A DNA stretch of 64,000 nt. Source: Ruminococcus flavefaciens. Lineage in GTDB: Bacteria; Bacillota; Clostridia; Oscillospirales; Ruminococcaceae. The notes beneath the pieces were generated by a model, which was given only the letters and a program-made list of their open reading frames with translations, was not told the origin of the DNA and searched no databases. The stretch is taken from NCBI GenBank assembly GCA_002371825.1, contig DFHF01000060.1:1-64000 (forward strand). The letters are read 5' to 3'. Of the stretch, positions 51,604 to 61,292 are shown piece by piece. Each line of letters starts with the position of its first letter. Positions within the stretch are counted from its first letter, which is position 1. The position numbers and the translations under genes were made by a program.

Positions 51604-53577
51604 ATGTCAGTTAATACAAAATCAAATCCAAATGACTTTCCTCTGTATCTGTTCTATCAGGGAAAAAACTACGAAGCCTATAAGTTTTTCGGCGTTCACT
51701 CAAAGAAAAAGGGCAGAGGCCGCAGCTATACCTTCAGAGTTTGGGCTCCTAATGCTGTCAGTGTTTCAGTAGTCGGCGATTTCAACGGCTGGGACAGGTC
51801 TGTGAATCCTATGACATCTATCGCAGATGGTGTCTGGGAGGCAGATATCTCAAAGCTGAAACAATTCGACGCTTATAAATACAGCATCGAAACAAAGGAT
51901 GGACGAATTATTCTGAAGGCCGACCCCTATGCTTCTCATTTTGAGACCCGTCCGGGCACAGCTTCCAAGATCTACGAAAGCAGCTTTGAATGGACAGATC
52001 AGAGCTGGTTCAAGGAAAAAAACAACAAAAGCATCTACAACAGCCCCGTGAACATCTATGAGGTACACCTCAGTTCATGGAAACAGCACGAGGGAGAAGT
52101 CTTCCTCGATTATGTCACCTTCGCAAAGGAAATAATCCCTTATCTGAAAAAAATGTCCTATACCCACGTTGAGTTCATGCCCCTTACAGAGTATCCCTAC
52201 GACGGATCATGGGGCTATCAGGTCACAGGCTACTTCGCCCCGACTTCACGCTACGGAACTCCGGATGATCTCAGAAAGATGATCGATATGTTCCATGAAG
52301 CCGGCATCGGTGTGATCCTCGACTGGGTACCTGCTCATTTTCCGAAGGATGAGGCCGGTCTGTATGAGTTCGACGGCACCTGCTGCTATGAGTACACCGA
52401 TGACCGCAAAAAAGAACACAAGGCCTGGGGCACCCATGTTTTCGATTACGGCAAGGCTGAGGTATGCTCCTTCCTCATCTCCAGCGCCAACTACTGGTTC
52501 GATGAGTTCCATGTGGACGGTCTCCGTGTGGACGCTGTAGCTTCAATGCTCTATCTGGACTATGACAGACGTGACGGTGAATGGGCTGCTAATATTTACG
52601 GCGGCAATGAGAACCTTGAGGCAGTTGAATTCCTCAAGCACCTCAATGAAGCTGTATTCTCAAAACATCCCGATGCACTTATGATCGCTGAGGAGTCGAC
52701 CGCATGGCCCCTGGTCACAAAGCCCACCGATATTGGCGGCCTGGGCTTCAATTTCAAGTGGAATATGGGCTGGATGAACGATATGCTCAGCTATATGTCC
52801 CTTGATCCGATCTACCGTGCTTTCAACCACGACAAGCTCACTTTTTCATTCTTCTATGCATTCTCCGAGAACTATATCCTGCCTATCTCACATGATGAGG
52901 TAGTACACGGAAAGTGCTCGATGATAAATAAAATGCCCGGTGAGTACGATCAGAAGTTCGCTTCATACCGTGCTTTCCTTGCATATATGATGGCTCACCC
53001 CGGAAAGAAGCTCCTCTTTATGGGTCAGGAATTCGGCCAGATGAAGGAATGGGACTACAAGTCCCAGCTTGACTGGAACCTCATGGATTTCGATGCCCAT
53101 AAGAACCTGCTGAAATTCTCGGAAAAGCTCAATAAGTTCTATATCGATAATCCTCCGTTCTGGCAGAACGATGACTCCTGGGACGGCTTCAGCTGGATAT
53201 CCAATGACGACTATAAGCAGAGCGTTATCGCCTTCAGACGTATCGACGATAACGGCGATGAGCTTATAGCAGTCTGCAACTTCGTCCCCGTTGAAAGAAG
53301 AGATTACCGTATAGGCGTTCCCTTCAAGGGAAAATATAAACTCGTTTTCAACACCGATGCCGCTGAATTCGGCGGTTCAGGTATTACAGAAAAATCTTTC
53401 AAGTCAGACAGTATTGGTATGCACGGCTTCGATGACAGCATATCAATGACTCTCGCTCCCCTCTCGGTTATCTATCTGAAATACTCTCCCGTCAAGAAGA
53501 GAGCGCCCAGGACTGATGACAAACCAGCGGCAGAGAAGCCAAAAAGAACAAGACGCTCTGCAGGATCTGACAAATAA
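51604..53577 (+). CDS. glgB: 1,4-alpha-glucan branching enzyme (operon copy)
   Basis: 657-residue GH13 branching enzyme, first gene of the glycogen operon. The CBM48 domain is at about 40-115 ([11 protein letters not shown]). The barrel has region [11 protein letters not shown] (D240), nucleophile D310 in [11 protein letters not shown], acid/base E363 in LMIAEES and H430-D431 in [11 protein letters not shown]. The C-terminus ends in a Lys/Arg/Pro-rich tail of about 30 residues (from [10 protein letters not shown]) absent from the copy at 2941-4797, which could contact glycogen or another protein. AAAGGAGG precedes the ATG. The two copies are clearly divergent, so not a recent duplication. Confidence 0.95.
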   Translation: MSVNTKSNPNDFPLYLFYQGKNYEAYKFFGVHSKKKGRGRSYTFRVWAPNAVSVSVVGDFNGWDRSVNPMTSIADGVWEADISKLKQFDAYKYSIETKDGRIILKADPYASHFETRPGTASKIYESSFEWTDQSWFKEKNNKSIYNSPVNIYEVHLSSWKQHEGEVFLDYVTFAKEIIPYLKKMSYTHVEFMPLTEYPYDGSWGYQVTGYFAPTSRYGTPDDLRKMIDMFHEAGIGVILDWVPAHFPKDEAGLYEFDGTCCYEYTDDRKKEHKAWGTHVFDYGKAEVCSFLISSANYWFDEFHVDGLRVDAVASMLYLDYDRRDGEWAANIYGGNENLEAVEFLKHLNEAVFSKHPDALMIAEESTAWPLVTKPTDIGGLGFNFKWNMGWMNDMLSYMSLDPIYRAFNHDKLTFSFFYAFSENYILPISHDEVVHGKCSMINKMPGEYDQKFASYRAFLAYMMAHPGKKLLFMGQEFGQMKEWDYKSQLDWNLMDFDAHKNLLKFSEKLNKFYIDNPPFWQNDDSWDGFSWISNDDYKQSVIAFRRIDDNGDELIAVCNFVPVERRDYRIGVPFKGKYKLVFNTDAAEFGGSGITEKSFKSDSIGMHGFDDSISMTLAPLSVIYLKYSPVKKRAPRTDDKPAAEKPKRTRRSAGSDK

Positions 53578-53604
53578 TCATTTTTTCACTATAGGAGGAA
53601 TAGT

Positions 53605-54831
53605 ATGTACACTAAAAAAAGAGTAGTTGCAATGCTTCTCGCAGGCGGTCAGGGCAGCCGTCTTTACGCCCTCACAAAAAATGTGGCGAAACCAGCAGTC
53701 CCCTATGGCGGCAAATACCGCCTCATAGACTTCCCTCTCTCTAACTGCACTAACTCAGGTATCGACACAGTCGGAGTTCTCACTCAGTATCAGCCTCTGG
53801 TACTCAATGAGTATATCGGCAACGGTCAGCCCTGGGACCTGGACAAACTCAACGGAGGCGTTCATGTCCTCCCGCCTTATGAGACCCAGGCCGGCGCTTC
53901 ATGGTATGAGGGAACTGCTAATGCTATCTACCAGAATATGCGCTTCATCGAAAGATATGACCCCGAATACGTTGTTGTCCTCGGCGGCGACCATATCTAT
54001 AAAATGGATTACTCCAAAATGGTGGACTTCCATATCGCCAACAATGCGGACTGTACTATATCGGTAATAGATGTTCCAAAGTCGGAGGCCTCTCGTTTCG
54101 GTATCATGATATGCGACGACCAGAATAAGGTCATCGACTTCGTCGAAAAGCCAAAGGAGCCTAAGTCTACACTTGCTTCTATGGGTATCTACGTTTTCAG
54201 TTGGGATAAGCTCAAGAAATACCTCATCGAAAACGAAGAGGATGCCAATGCCAAGCGTGACCGTGGTGAGCAGTGGTCCAAGGACTTCGGAAAGGATATC
54301 ATCACCTCCATGCTCCGTGACCAGCAGAGACTTTTCGCATACGAGTTTGAAGGCTACTGGAAGGATGTTGGAACCCTGGATTCCCTCTGGGAGGCTAATA
54401 TGGACCTCCTCAGCCCAAGTGTTCCTCTCGATCTCTATGACCCGAGCTGGAAGATATACTCAAGGAACAGCAATATGCCTCCTCAGTATGTGGGGGACAA
54501 TGCCAATATCGAAAACTCCATGATATCCGAAGGAAGCACTATCGACGGTACTGTTGACTTCTCTATACTCTTCTCCGGTGTCACTATCGAGGAAGGGGCT
54601 ACTGTAAATTACAGCATAGTTATGCCCGGTACTGTTATTAAATCCGGAGCTGTCGTAGAGTACGCTATCATCGGCAGCGACAGCGTTATCGAAAGCGGTG
54701 CAAAAGTCGGCACAAGTCCTGAAAACGTTGAAAACCGTGACGACTGGGGCATTGCCGTTGTAGGCCATAACGTTACCGTCTCCGCCGGAAAAAGCGTTGA
54801 GCCGAAACAGATAATCGGCGAAAATATCTGA
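53605..54831 (+). CDS. glgC: Glucose-1-phosphate adenylyltransferase catalytic subunit
   Basis: Makes ADP-glucose from glucose 1-phosphate and ATP, the committed step of glycogen synthesis. 408 residues. The N-terminal nucleotidyltransferase has the intact [20 protein letters not shown] start loop, [11 protein letters not shown] and the metal-binding [12 protein letters not shown]-terminal left-handed beta-helix follows from about 295. It lies 27 bp after glgB and 16 bp before glgD. In Firmicutes GlgC works as a heterotetramer with GlgD; this is family knowledge. Confidence 0.96.
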   Translation: MYTKKRVVAMLLAGGQGSRLYALTKNVAKPAVPYGGKYRLIDFPLSNCTNSGIDTVGVLTQYQPLVLNEYIGNGQPWDLDKLNGGVHVLPPYETQAGASWYEGTANAIYQNMRFIERYDPEYVVVLGGDHIYKMDYSKMVDFHIANNADCTISVIDVPKSEASRFGIMICDDQNKVIDFVEKPKEPKSTLASMGIYVFSWDKLKKYLIENEEDANAKRDRGEQWSKDFGKDIITSMLRDQQRLFAYEFEGYWKDVGTLDSLWEANMDLLSPSVPLDLYDPSWKIYSRNSNMPPQYVGDNANIENSMISEGSTIDGTVDFSILFSGVTIEEGATVNYSIVMPGTVIKSGAVVEYAIIGSDSVIESGAKVGTSPENVENRDDWGIAVVGHNVTVSAGKSVEPKQIIGENI

Positions 54832-54847
54832 CAGGAGGAGTTTTGGT

Positions 54848-55969
54848 ATGAGTGTTAATTACAATGTTTTAGGCCTTATTTTCGCAAGTATGCACGATTC
54901 TTACATCAGCGAGCTGACTAAGCAGAGAACTATGGGTTCTATCCCCTTCGGCGGACGTTACAGACTTATAGATTTCCCGCTTTCAAATATGGTCAATTCC
55001 AGCGTTTCTGAGGTAGGTGTTATCACCAAGTCAAACTACGGCTCACTTCTGGACCACCTCGGTTCAGGCCGTGACTGGGATCTGGCCCGTAAAAAAGGCG
55101 GTCTCCACCTCCTCCCTCCATACAGCCAGACCGGCGGTATCTACAAGGGAAGACTTGATGCCCTCAATAACGTATGGAGCTTCGTTGAACATTCCAACGC
55201 AAAGTATGTCATCATGGCTAACTGCGATGTCGTTACTACTATCGACTTCAACCCTGTACTCGCTCAGCATATGAGCACAGGTGCTGATATCACTCTCGTT
55301 TACAGCAAGGGTATCCACGACAGCGATATAAACGACTGCTCAACTATCCTTCAGTTCGACGAGAACAACCGCCTCAAGGATGCTCTCGTAAATCCCCAGA
55401 TCTCAGGCGAATGCAATATCTGGCTGGAAATGTTCATCATCAGCAAGGACTTCCTCAAGAAGATAGTCTTCGATGCTGCAAGCAGGAACCAGTTCAGCTT
55501 TACCCGTGAGATCCTCCAGGGCAAAAAGGATGAGTACAATATCATGGGCTATGAGCACAAGGAGTTCTTCACAAGGATCGACAGTATCCAGAACTACTAC
55601 AGCGCTAACCAGATACTGCTCAACACAGAAAAGCGCAATGCTCTCTTCCGCAAGAATATGCCTGTTTATACCAAGATCGGTGATAACGGTCCGGTAAAAT
55701 ACGGCCTTGAATCAAATATAAAGAATTCCCTCATCGCAGACGGCTGTATCATCGAGGGAACTGTTGAGAACTCTATCCTCTTCCGTGGAGTTAAGGTCGG
55801 AAAGGGTACTGTTGTCAGAAATTCTGTGCTCCTCCAGAGTACAAAGATAGGCAAGAACTGCACGATCGGTTCTATTATTACAGATAAAAATGTTGAGATA
55901 AGCGATGATAAGGTTCTTACCGGCTCTGATACTTATCCCCTCTATATAGGAAAAGACGGAAAACTTTAA
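54848..55969 (+). CDS. glgD: Glucose-1-phosphate adenylyltransferase regulatory subunit
   Basis: 373-residue paralogue of GlgC. The catalytic GGxGxRL loop is missing: the N-terminus reads LGLIFASMHDSYISELTKQR. The GGDH metal site is replaced by MANCDVVTTIDF, so it should be inactive alone. The fold is kept ([15 protein letters not shown], left-handed beta-helix from about 280). GlgD raises the activity of GlgC in the mixed complex. AGGAGG precedes the ATG, 16 bp after glgC. Confidence 0.95.
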   Translation: MSVNYNVLGLIFASMHDSYISELTKQRTMGSIPFGGRYRLIDFPLSNMVNSSVSEVGVITKSNYGSLLDHLGSGRDWDLARKKGGLHLLPPYSQTGGIYKGRLDALNNVWSFVEHSNAKYVIMANCDVVTTIDFNPVLAQHMSTGADITLVYSKGIHDSDINDCSTILQFDENNRLKDALVNPQISGECNIWLEMFIISKDFLKKIVFDAASRNQFSFTREILQGKKDEYNIMGYEHKEFFTRIDSIQNYYSANQILLNTEKRNALFRKNMPVYTKIGDNGPVKYGLESNIKNSLIADGCIIEGTVENSILFRGVKVGKGTVVRNSVLLQSTKIGKNCTIGSIITDKNVEISDDKVLTGSDTYPLYIGKDGKL

Positions 55970-55984
55970 CGGCGGTGATCCTTA

Positions 55985-57403
55985 ATGAAAATATTGTTTG
56001 CAGCAAGTGAGGCTGTCCCCTTTGCAGCCTCAGGCGGCCTTGCCGATGTTACAGGCTCTCTCCCGAAAGCTCTTGCAGCCAAGGGACACGACTGCCGTGT
56101 AGTTATACCGCTATACAGCTCGATCAGACCTGAACTTCGTGCCAAAATGGAGTTTATCAAGAACATCACTGTTGATGTCTCATGGCGCAAGCAGTACTGC
56201 GGTATCTTCAAGGCTGTTCTGAACGGAATTACCTATTACTTCATCGATAACGAATACTATTACTCCCGTGAGGGTATGTACGGTTTCTATGACGACTGCG
56301 AAAGATTCGTTTTCTTCGATCGTGCAGTGCTGGAAATGCTGAAATATGTGGGTTTCACTCCTGAGATAATCCACTGCAATGACTGGCAGACTGCCCTTAT
56401 CCCTGTATACTACAGCGTGTACTATAAGTACCAGCAGGGATATGACGGGATAAAGAATGTGTTTACCATCCACAATATCGAATATCAGGGCAAATACGGA
56501 AAGGAAGTCCTCAGCGAGCTGATGAGCATCCCTATGTATAATGCCGGCCTCCTCGATTACGACGGCTATGTGAATATGCTCAAGGGCGCTATTGAGACTG
56601 CTGATAAGATAACTACTGTCAGTCCAAGCTATGCCTGGGAGATTCTCGACCCATGGTATGGCCACGGCCTTGACAGGATACTTGTCACAAAGCAGTATAA
56701 GCTGAGAGGCATACTCAATGGTATCGATACTGAATTATACGATCCCTCAAAGGATCCGGAAATAACCAAGAACTACAGCGCAAAAAATATCTCAGGCAAG
56801 GCTGAATGTAAGCGCACCCTGCTGGAGGAGCTGAACCTGGATCCCGGAAATGAACCCGTTATCGGCATCGTTACACGCTTCGTCCGCCATAAGGGCATTG
56901 ACCTGATACGCTGTGTTTTTGAAGAGATGATACATATGGGATTCAAGTTCGCTGTCCTCGGCAGCGGCGAAAAGATCTACGAGGATTTCTTCAGCGAAAT
57001 GGCTGCAAGATATCCCGGAAAGGTTTCTGTATCTCTTGGCTTCATCCCGGAGCTTTCACACAGGATATATGCAGGCTCGGATATGTTCCTGATGCCTTCT
57101 CTCAGCGAACCCTGCGGTCTCGCTCAGATGATATCCATGCGCTATGGCACGATCCCGATAGTCCGTGAGACCGGAGGTCTCCGTGATACTGTCCGTGACA
57201 ACGGCGGCATTGACGGAAACGGCTTCACATTCAAGACTATAAATGCTAATGATATGCTGGACGCTGTTAAGCGAGCCTTCCGTGATTATAACGATAAGAA
57301 GGTCTGGGAAGCTCTCATCAAACGTGCTATGAAGTGCGATTTCAGCTGGTCTTCCTCAGCTGATGACTATATCGAGCTCTATAAAGAGCTTATCAGTGAA
57401 TAA
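55985..57403 (+). CDS. glgA: Glycogen synthase (ADP-glucose type, GT5)
   Basis: 472-residue GT5 enzyme that extends alpha-1,4-glucan chains from ADP-glucose. The N-terminal loop reads FAASGGLADVTGSLPKAL; the usual K-T/V-G-G-L is ASGGL here, with Lys replaced by Ala. HNIEYQG, the hinge and the C-terminal nucleotide site are present, with FVRHKGIDLI, SLSEPCGLAQM and TGGLRDTV. It is the last gene of the operon, 15 bp after glgD, with a hairpin terminator behind it. Confidence 0.96.
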   Translation: MKILFAASEAVPFAASGGLADVTGSLPKALAAKGHDCRVVIPLYSSIRPELRAKMEFIKNITVDVSWRKQYCGIFKAVLNGITYYFIDNEYYYSREGMYGFYDDCERFVFFDRAVLEMLKYVGFTPEIIHCNDWQTALIPVYYSVYYKYQQGYDGIKNVFTIHNIEYQGKYGKEVLSELMSIPMYNAGLLDYDGYVNMLKGAIETADKITTVSPSYAWEILDPWYGHGLDRILVTKQYKLRGILNGIDTELYDPSKDPEITKNYSAKNISGKAECKRTLLEELNLDPGNEPVIGIVTRFVRHKGIDLIRCVFEEMIHMGFKFAVLGSGEKIYEDFFSEMAARYPGKVSVSLGFIPELSHRIYAGSDMFLMPSLSEPCGLAQMISMRYGTIPIVRETGGLRDTVRDNGGIDGNGFTFKTINANDMLDAVKRAFRDYNDKKVWEALIKRAMKCDFSWSSSADDYIELYKELISE

Positions 57404-57426
57404 TAACTCGCCTTAGCTAAAAAATC

Positions 57427-57464
57427 ATCCCCGCTGACGCAATCTGCATCGGCGGGGATATCTT
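57427..57464. terminator. Shared bidirectional terminator of glgA and rsmA
   Basis: ATCCCCGCTGA/TCGGCGGGGAT hairpin. The plus strand continues ATCTTTTG, the minus strand GATTTTTTA. It lies between two convergent operons. Confidence 0.8.
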
Positions 57465-57485
57465 TTGCTGTTAATCTTGTCCGGA

Positions 57486-58346
57486 CTATTCTGCAAGAGT
57501 CTTCAGACGCTGCGAAAACGCTATCAGCTGTTCAAGGTCCAGCTGTTCAAGTCTGGCACTCTGCGGCAGTCCCAGCTCTTCAAGTGCTGTATACACATTC
57601 TCCTTCGGTATTCCAGCCAGCGATGAAAGTGCGTTTGCGGCGGTTTTTCTTCGCTGGGAAAATCCGCTTTTCACTATTCTGAAGAAGAACTTCTCGCTCT
57701 CCTCATCCAGCCTCGGCTCCGGATTCGGGTCTATCCTTATGACTGCGGAATCTACATTCGGAGAAGGAATAAAGCTTCCACGGGATACTCCGAAGACCTG
57801 CCGCACTGTGCCGTAGTAATTTACGGCAACTGTTATTGCTCCGGATTCACGGGATCCTACCTTGGCGCAGAGACGCTGTGCTGCTTCCTTCTGTACCATT
57901 ACGGTTATCGAATCTACAGGCAGACGGCTCTCTAACAGCAGCATTATTACCGGCGAGGTGATGTAGTAGGGCAGATTAGCACATACCGCAGCACGAAGCC
58001 CATGAAACTCCTCACGGATCAGCTTGTGAAGGTCACATTTCATTACATCCTCATTGAATATCTTTATATTGTCATACTCCGCCAGAGTCTCATCAAGAAT
58101 GGGCAGCAGACGGCTGTCTATCTCAACAGCACATACCTTATCCGCACGCTTTGCCAATTCAGCAGTAAGCACTCCTATACCTGTACCTATCTCAATGATG
58201 CCATAGCCTTCCTGTGCATTGCCGTTTTCAGCTATCTTTGGGCATATATCAGGATTGATTATAAAATTCTGACCCAGCCCTTTGGAAAAACTGAACCCGT
58301 GTCGTGCCAGTATCTCCTTGACTGTTCCGATGTTTGTTAATATCAT
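57486..58346 (-). CDS. rsmA: 16S rRNA dimethyladenosine transferase (KsgA)
   Basis: 286-residue SAM-dependent enzyme that dimethylates two adjacent adenosines in the 3' hairpin of 16S rRNA, a late check in small-subunit assembly. Seen are GLGQNFIINPDI near the start, SAM motif IEIGTGIGVLTAELA, acidic VCAVEID, and the catalytic motif NLPYYITSPVIM. The C-terminal rRNA-binding domain has FSQRRKTAANAL. ATG 58346 follows GGAGGAATAGA. It starts 1 bp after the stop of the small gene upstream, so translation is coupled. The Erm resistance family is related, but gene context and motifs fit RsmA. Confidence 0.95.
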   Translation of the reverse strand: MILTNIGTVKEILARHGFSFSKGLGQNFIINPDICPKIAENGNAQEGYGIIEIGTGIGVLTAELAKRADKVCAVEIDSRLLPILDETLAEYDNIKIFNEDVMKCDLHKLIREEFHGLRAAVCANLPYYITSPVIMLLLESRLPVDSITVMVQKEAAQRLCAKVGSRESGAITVAVNYYGTVRQVFGVSRGSFIPSPNVDSAVIRIDPNPEPRLDEESEKFFFRIVKSGFSQRRKTAANALSSLAGIPKENVYTALEELGLPQSARLEQLDLEQLIAFSQRLKTLAE

Positions 58347-58347
58347 T

Positions 58348-58617
58348 CTATTCCTCCGTCTTATGACGCTGTTTCTGGGAGAATTCGCTCTGCTTTGCGT
58401 CATTGAGCTTTTCCATGCTGTTAACAAGATAATCTGCCGAACGGAAGGCTCGCTGGAAATCCATATCGCTGAAATGTACCTTCAGGTCGATAAATTCGCC
58501 GTCTATCACAATATCCAGCTGTCTTATCTGACGGCCGGTGTACTTCTCCGACACATATTTCAGATATGCATCTATCTCACTTCGTTCAAGTTGTCCGCCA
58601 ATAACATTGATCTTCAT
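58348..58617 (-). CDS. Conserved-looking 89-residue protein, function unknown
   Basis: Small acidic/basic mixed protein I do not recognise. The first half looks like a beta-alpha-beta unit (MKINVIGGQLERSEID; then RQIRQLDIVIDGEFIDLKV), the second half is helical and ends in a charged QKQRHKTEE tail. No Cys, membrane segment or signal peptide. AGGAGG precedes the ATG. It is directly upstream of, and nearly overlapping with, rsmA, so a link to ribosome or RNA work is possible. That is context only. Confidence 0.75.
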   Translation of the reverse strand: MKINVIGGQLERSEIDAYLKYVSEKYTGRQIRQLDIVIDGEFIDLKVHFSDMDFQRAFRSADYLVNSMEKLNDAKQSEFSQKQRHKTEE

Positions 58618-58669
58618 AATTCTCCCTCCTGTTTTATGCAGCCGCAGACTGCGCTTTTCAAGTTTTCAA

Positions 58670-58719
58670 CTGTAAGCCTGTTAACCTGTTCATAAAGCGA
58701 ACTCTGTTTTCGCTTACAG
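58670..58719 (-). promoter_or_regulatory. Alternative hairpins upstream of the 89-residue gene/rsmA operon
   Basis: Two mutually exclusive helices: CTGTAAGC/GCTTACAG (58670-58677 with 58712-58719, 8 bp) and AAGCGAA/TTCGCTT (58695-58701 with 58709-58715, 7 bp). They share bases at 58712-58715, as in attenuation-type leaders. Confidence 0.35.
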
Positions 58720-58775
58720 TATTTATCATAACATATGTTGTCCGGAAATGACTGCTCATTCTCCGTTTTAAAGTC

Positions 58776-59096
58776 TCAATTATAAAATAATAAGGAATAT
58801 ATCCAGTAGTGTATAACAAAACAAGCTTCAATAATGGACGGCAGATAGGCTGCTGACCTTATTGCTTTTTTCCTGGTATCCCTGAATACTTCAAAGAAGC
58901 ACAGGCTATTTGCGATCACCATTGGGATAAGTCCCAATGTCATCAACATTCCTGCCCCGTCCCACCCCTCCATAGAAAGCATTGAGTCGGGATTCGCTAC
59001 ACTTGTGTCGTGTTTTATGTATGGAACAGCACAATATATCAGACAGCAGATACCGATGATATTCAGAATTATTATCAGCAGCTTCCGGTTTTTCAT
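58776..59096 (-). CDS. Small membrane protein, function unknown
   Basis: 106-residue protein with three hydrophobic segments (about 7-26, 48-70 and 82-103) and a short polar loop around residues 28-46 rich in Asp/Ser. No family recognised. The start overlaps the stop of the methyltransferase gene (ATGA, 59093-59096), so it is the last gene of the coupled run. No clear terminator follows. Confidence 0.7.
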   Translation of the reverse strand: MKNRKLLIIILNIIGICCLIYCAVPYIKHDTSVANPDSMLSMEGWDGAGMLMTLGLIPMVIANSLCFFEVFRDTRKKAIRSAAYLPSIIEACFVIHYWIYSLLFYN

Positions 59097-59692
59097 TGCT
59101 TTGTTATTACAGCTATTGCACAGGGCATACGTCCGTCAACCACCCTGTAGCTGACATTCTCATATCCTGCGTCAGCAAAGAACTGCTTATAGGTATCGAT
59201 ATTGAATTCGCTCTTGAACTCAACTCCCACTTTTTCAAGGAATTTTGCAGAAGTCCTGATCTTGTTGCCGTCGTCATTGATATAAGTCGGAATTATGATC
59301 TTTCCTCCCTTTTTGCACACCCTTACAAGCGCCTTGACTGCTCGCTGAGGGTCGTCCAGAAGATGTATCACGTTTCCTGCCACTACCTTATCAAAGGTCT
59401 CAGCCCTGAATCTGAGGTGCATTATATCAGCGCAGCCAACCTTTACATTGCTGAATTTCCTGCACTTTTTCCTTGTCTGCTTTCTCATTCCCGCCGACAT
59501 ATCAGTGGCAATGAGTTTCCGGCAGACAGGAGCAATAAACTTGCTTATAGCTCCGGTACCACAGGCACATTCCAGCACAAGATCACCATATTCAATCTCC
59601 TCTGCAACAGCCTTTCCGGTACCATTATATACCTTGCCGTTTATCAGCGTTTCAAAACCGTCATATAACGACGATACCCTATCCCAGAACAT
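59093..59692 (-). CDS. Class I SAM-dependent methyltransferase
   Basis: 199-residue methyltransferase of the UbiE/Methyltransf_11 type. Motif I is LVLECACGTGAISKF (the usual D/E-x-G-x-G has Ala-Cys variants), motif II reads LIATDMS, then CADIMHLRF and FDKVVAGNVIHLLDDP. No substrate-specific domain is visible, so the target (a quinone, lipid or small molecule) is open. The ATG at 59692 with AAAGGATG upstream is preferred over in-frame starts at 59701-59737. It overlaps the flavoprotein gene by 14 bp and the next gene by 4 bp. Confidence 0.85.
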   Translation of the reverse strand: MFWDRVSSLYDGFETLINGKVYNGTGKAVAEEIEYGDLVLECACGTGAISKFIAPVCRKLIATDMSAGMRKQTRKKCRKFSNVKVGCADIMHLRFRAETFDKVVAGNVIHLLDDPQRAVKALVRVCKKGGKIIIPTYINDDGNKIRTSAKFLEKVGVEFKSEFNIDTYKQFFADAGYENVSYRVVDGRMPCAIAVITKQ

Positions 59693-61292
59693 CAGGATCA
59701 TCCTTTCCATTAAGCCTGAGGCAGACTGCCTCAGCACATTTCATTCCATCGACAGCCGCCGAAACTATGCCGCCTGCATAGCCTGCACCCTCTCCGCAGG
59801 GAAATAGTCCCCTTAGGGAGACAGACTGCATATCGCTGTCTCTGTCTATCCTTACCGGAGAGCTGCTCCTGCTCTCTATACCGGTGAGCAGAGCATCCGG
59901 TGAATCAAAACCTTTTATTTTCTTTCCCATTTCCGGGATACCCAGTCTGAGCGTCTGCACTGCAAAATCCGGCAGATACTCCTCGGGACTGACATATCTC
60001 ACTCCCGGCCTGTATGACGGCTCAACGCTTCCCTTACCGGATGCAGCACTTCCGCTGAGAAGATCTCCAACTGTCACCGCAGGCGCACTGTAGTCTCCGC
60101 CGCCGGCAATAAATGCCTTTTCCTCCAGCTTTCTCTGAAACCACATTCCCGCCAGAGGATGATCGCTGCCGTAGTCAGATGTATTGATATTCACAAGCAG
60201 GGCACTGTTTGAGTTCTCAGCATCACGGGCAAAACAGCTCATACCATTTACTGCCAGCCGTCCGGCCTCAGAGGAAGCCGCAACCACTTCGCCGCCCGGA
60301 CACATACAAAATGTATAAAGCGTCCGTCCGTTCGGAAGATGCACCGCCAGCTTATAATCAGCGGCCTTAAGTGCAGGATGTCCGGCAAAATCCCCGTACA
60401 TAGCCCTGTCTATATCCTTACGGCGGTGCTCTATACGAACTCCCACCGCAAAATTCTTCTGCGAAAGACTGATTTTCTCGCTGTACATCAGCTCGAAAAC
60501 GTCCCTTGCACTATGACCTGTTGCAAGGATAACATTATCAGTCGGGATGGTGTATCTCTCTCCTGACTGCTCGTAAACTGCGGAGGTGAGCCTGCCGTTT
60601 TCTGCGCCGAAGCCGCAGAATCTCGCACCAAACCTTACTTCTCCGCCCAGGGAGATGACCCTCTCACGAAGCCTTTTCACCACATTTCTCAGCATATCTG
60701 TTCCGATATGAGGCTTCGCCAGGAACAGTATCTCCTCAGGCGCACCGAACTCCACAAGGCGCTCCAGCACCCAGCCTATACGCTTGTCCTTTATTCCGGT
60801 AGTAAGCTTGCCGTCAGAAAAAGTTCCGGCGCCGCCCTCTCCGAACTGTATATTGCACTCGGTATCCAGCCGGCCTGTGCTGCGGAACTCCTCAACTGCC
60901 CGGCAGCGTGAGTCCACATCCCCGCCTCTTTCAAGGACCAAAGGTGCTGCCCCGGCCATTGCCAGTACCAATGCCGCAAACATCCCCGCAGGACCGAATC
61001 CCACTATTACAGGGCGTTTTTCCGGATTTTCCGCCTTCGGTACGGAATACTCATAGTGCTCCGCCTTTACCGCATTTTTCAGGCTCTTCAGCAGCTTATT
61101 CTCACCCTCTGCCTCAATATCCAGAGAGATTATAAAGTGAACATCGGATTTTTTCCTTGCGTCCACTGACTTTTTCGCCAGCTTGACGCTTCTGAGCTTT
61201 TCCGGCCTGATACGGAGTTTCCCGGTGCAAAGTCCCCTCAGGTCTGAGAAGTCCTGATCCAGCGGCACGCTGATATTGTTTACTCTTATCAT
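59679..61292 (-). CDS. FAD-dependent dehydrogenase-like flavoprotein
   Basis: 537-residue cytoplasmic flavoprotein. The N-terminal 90 residues (IRVNNISVPLDQD...) are an alpha/beta extension. An FAD Rossmann motif VIVGFGPAGMFAALVLA follows, then the NIQFGEGGAGTFSDGKL segment and a C-terminal FAD-closing motif GLFPCGEGAGYAGGIVSAA. This pattern matches a widespread family of uncharacterised FAD-dependent dehydrogenases in Firmicutes (COG2509 type). The ATG at 61292 follows AAAGGAG. It overlaps the HI0933-type gene by 4 bp and the methyltransferase gene by 14 bp. The substrate is unknown. Confidence 0.87.
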   Translation of the reverse strand: MIRVNNISVPLDQDFSDLRGLCTGKLRIRPEKLRSVKLAKKSVDARKKSDVHFIISLDIEAEGENKLLKSLKNAVKAEHYEYSVPKAENPEKRPVIVGFGPAGMFAALVLAMAGAAPLVLERGGDVDSRCRAVEEFRSTGRLDTECNIQFGEGGAGTFSDGKLTTGIKDKRIGWVLERLVEFGAPEEILFLAKPHIGTDMLRNVVKRLRERVISLGGEVRFGARFCGFGAENGRLTSAVYEQSGERYTIPTDNVILATGHSARDVFELMYSEKISLSQKNFAVGVRIEHRRKDIDRAMYGDFAGHPALKAADYKLAVHLPNGRTLYTFCMCPGGEVVAASSEAGRLAVNGMSCFARDAENSNSALLVNINTSDYGSDHPLAGMWFQRKLEEKAFIAGGGDYSAPAVTVGDLLSGSAASGKGSVEPSYRPGVRYVSPEEYLPDFAVQTLRLGIPEMGKKIKGFDSPDALLTGIESRSSSPVRIDRDSDMQSVSLRGLFPCGEGAGYAGGIVSAAVDGMKCAEAVCLRLNGKDDPDVLG

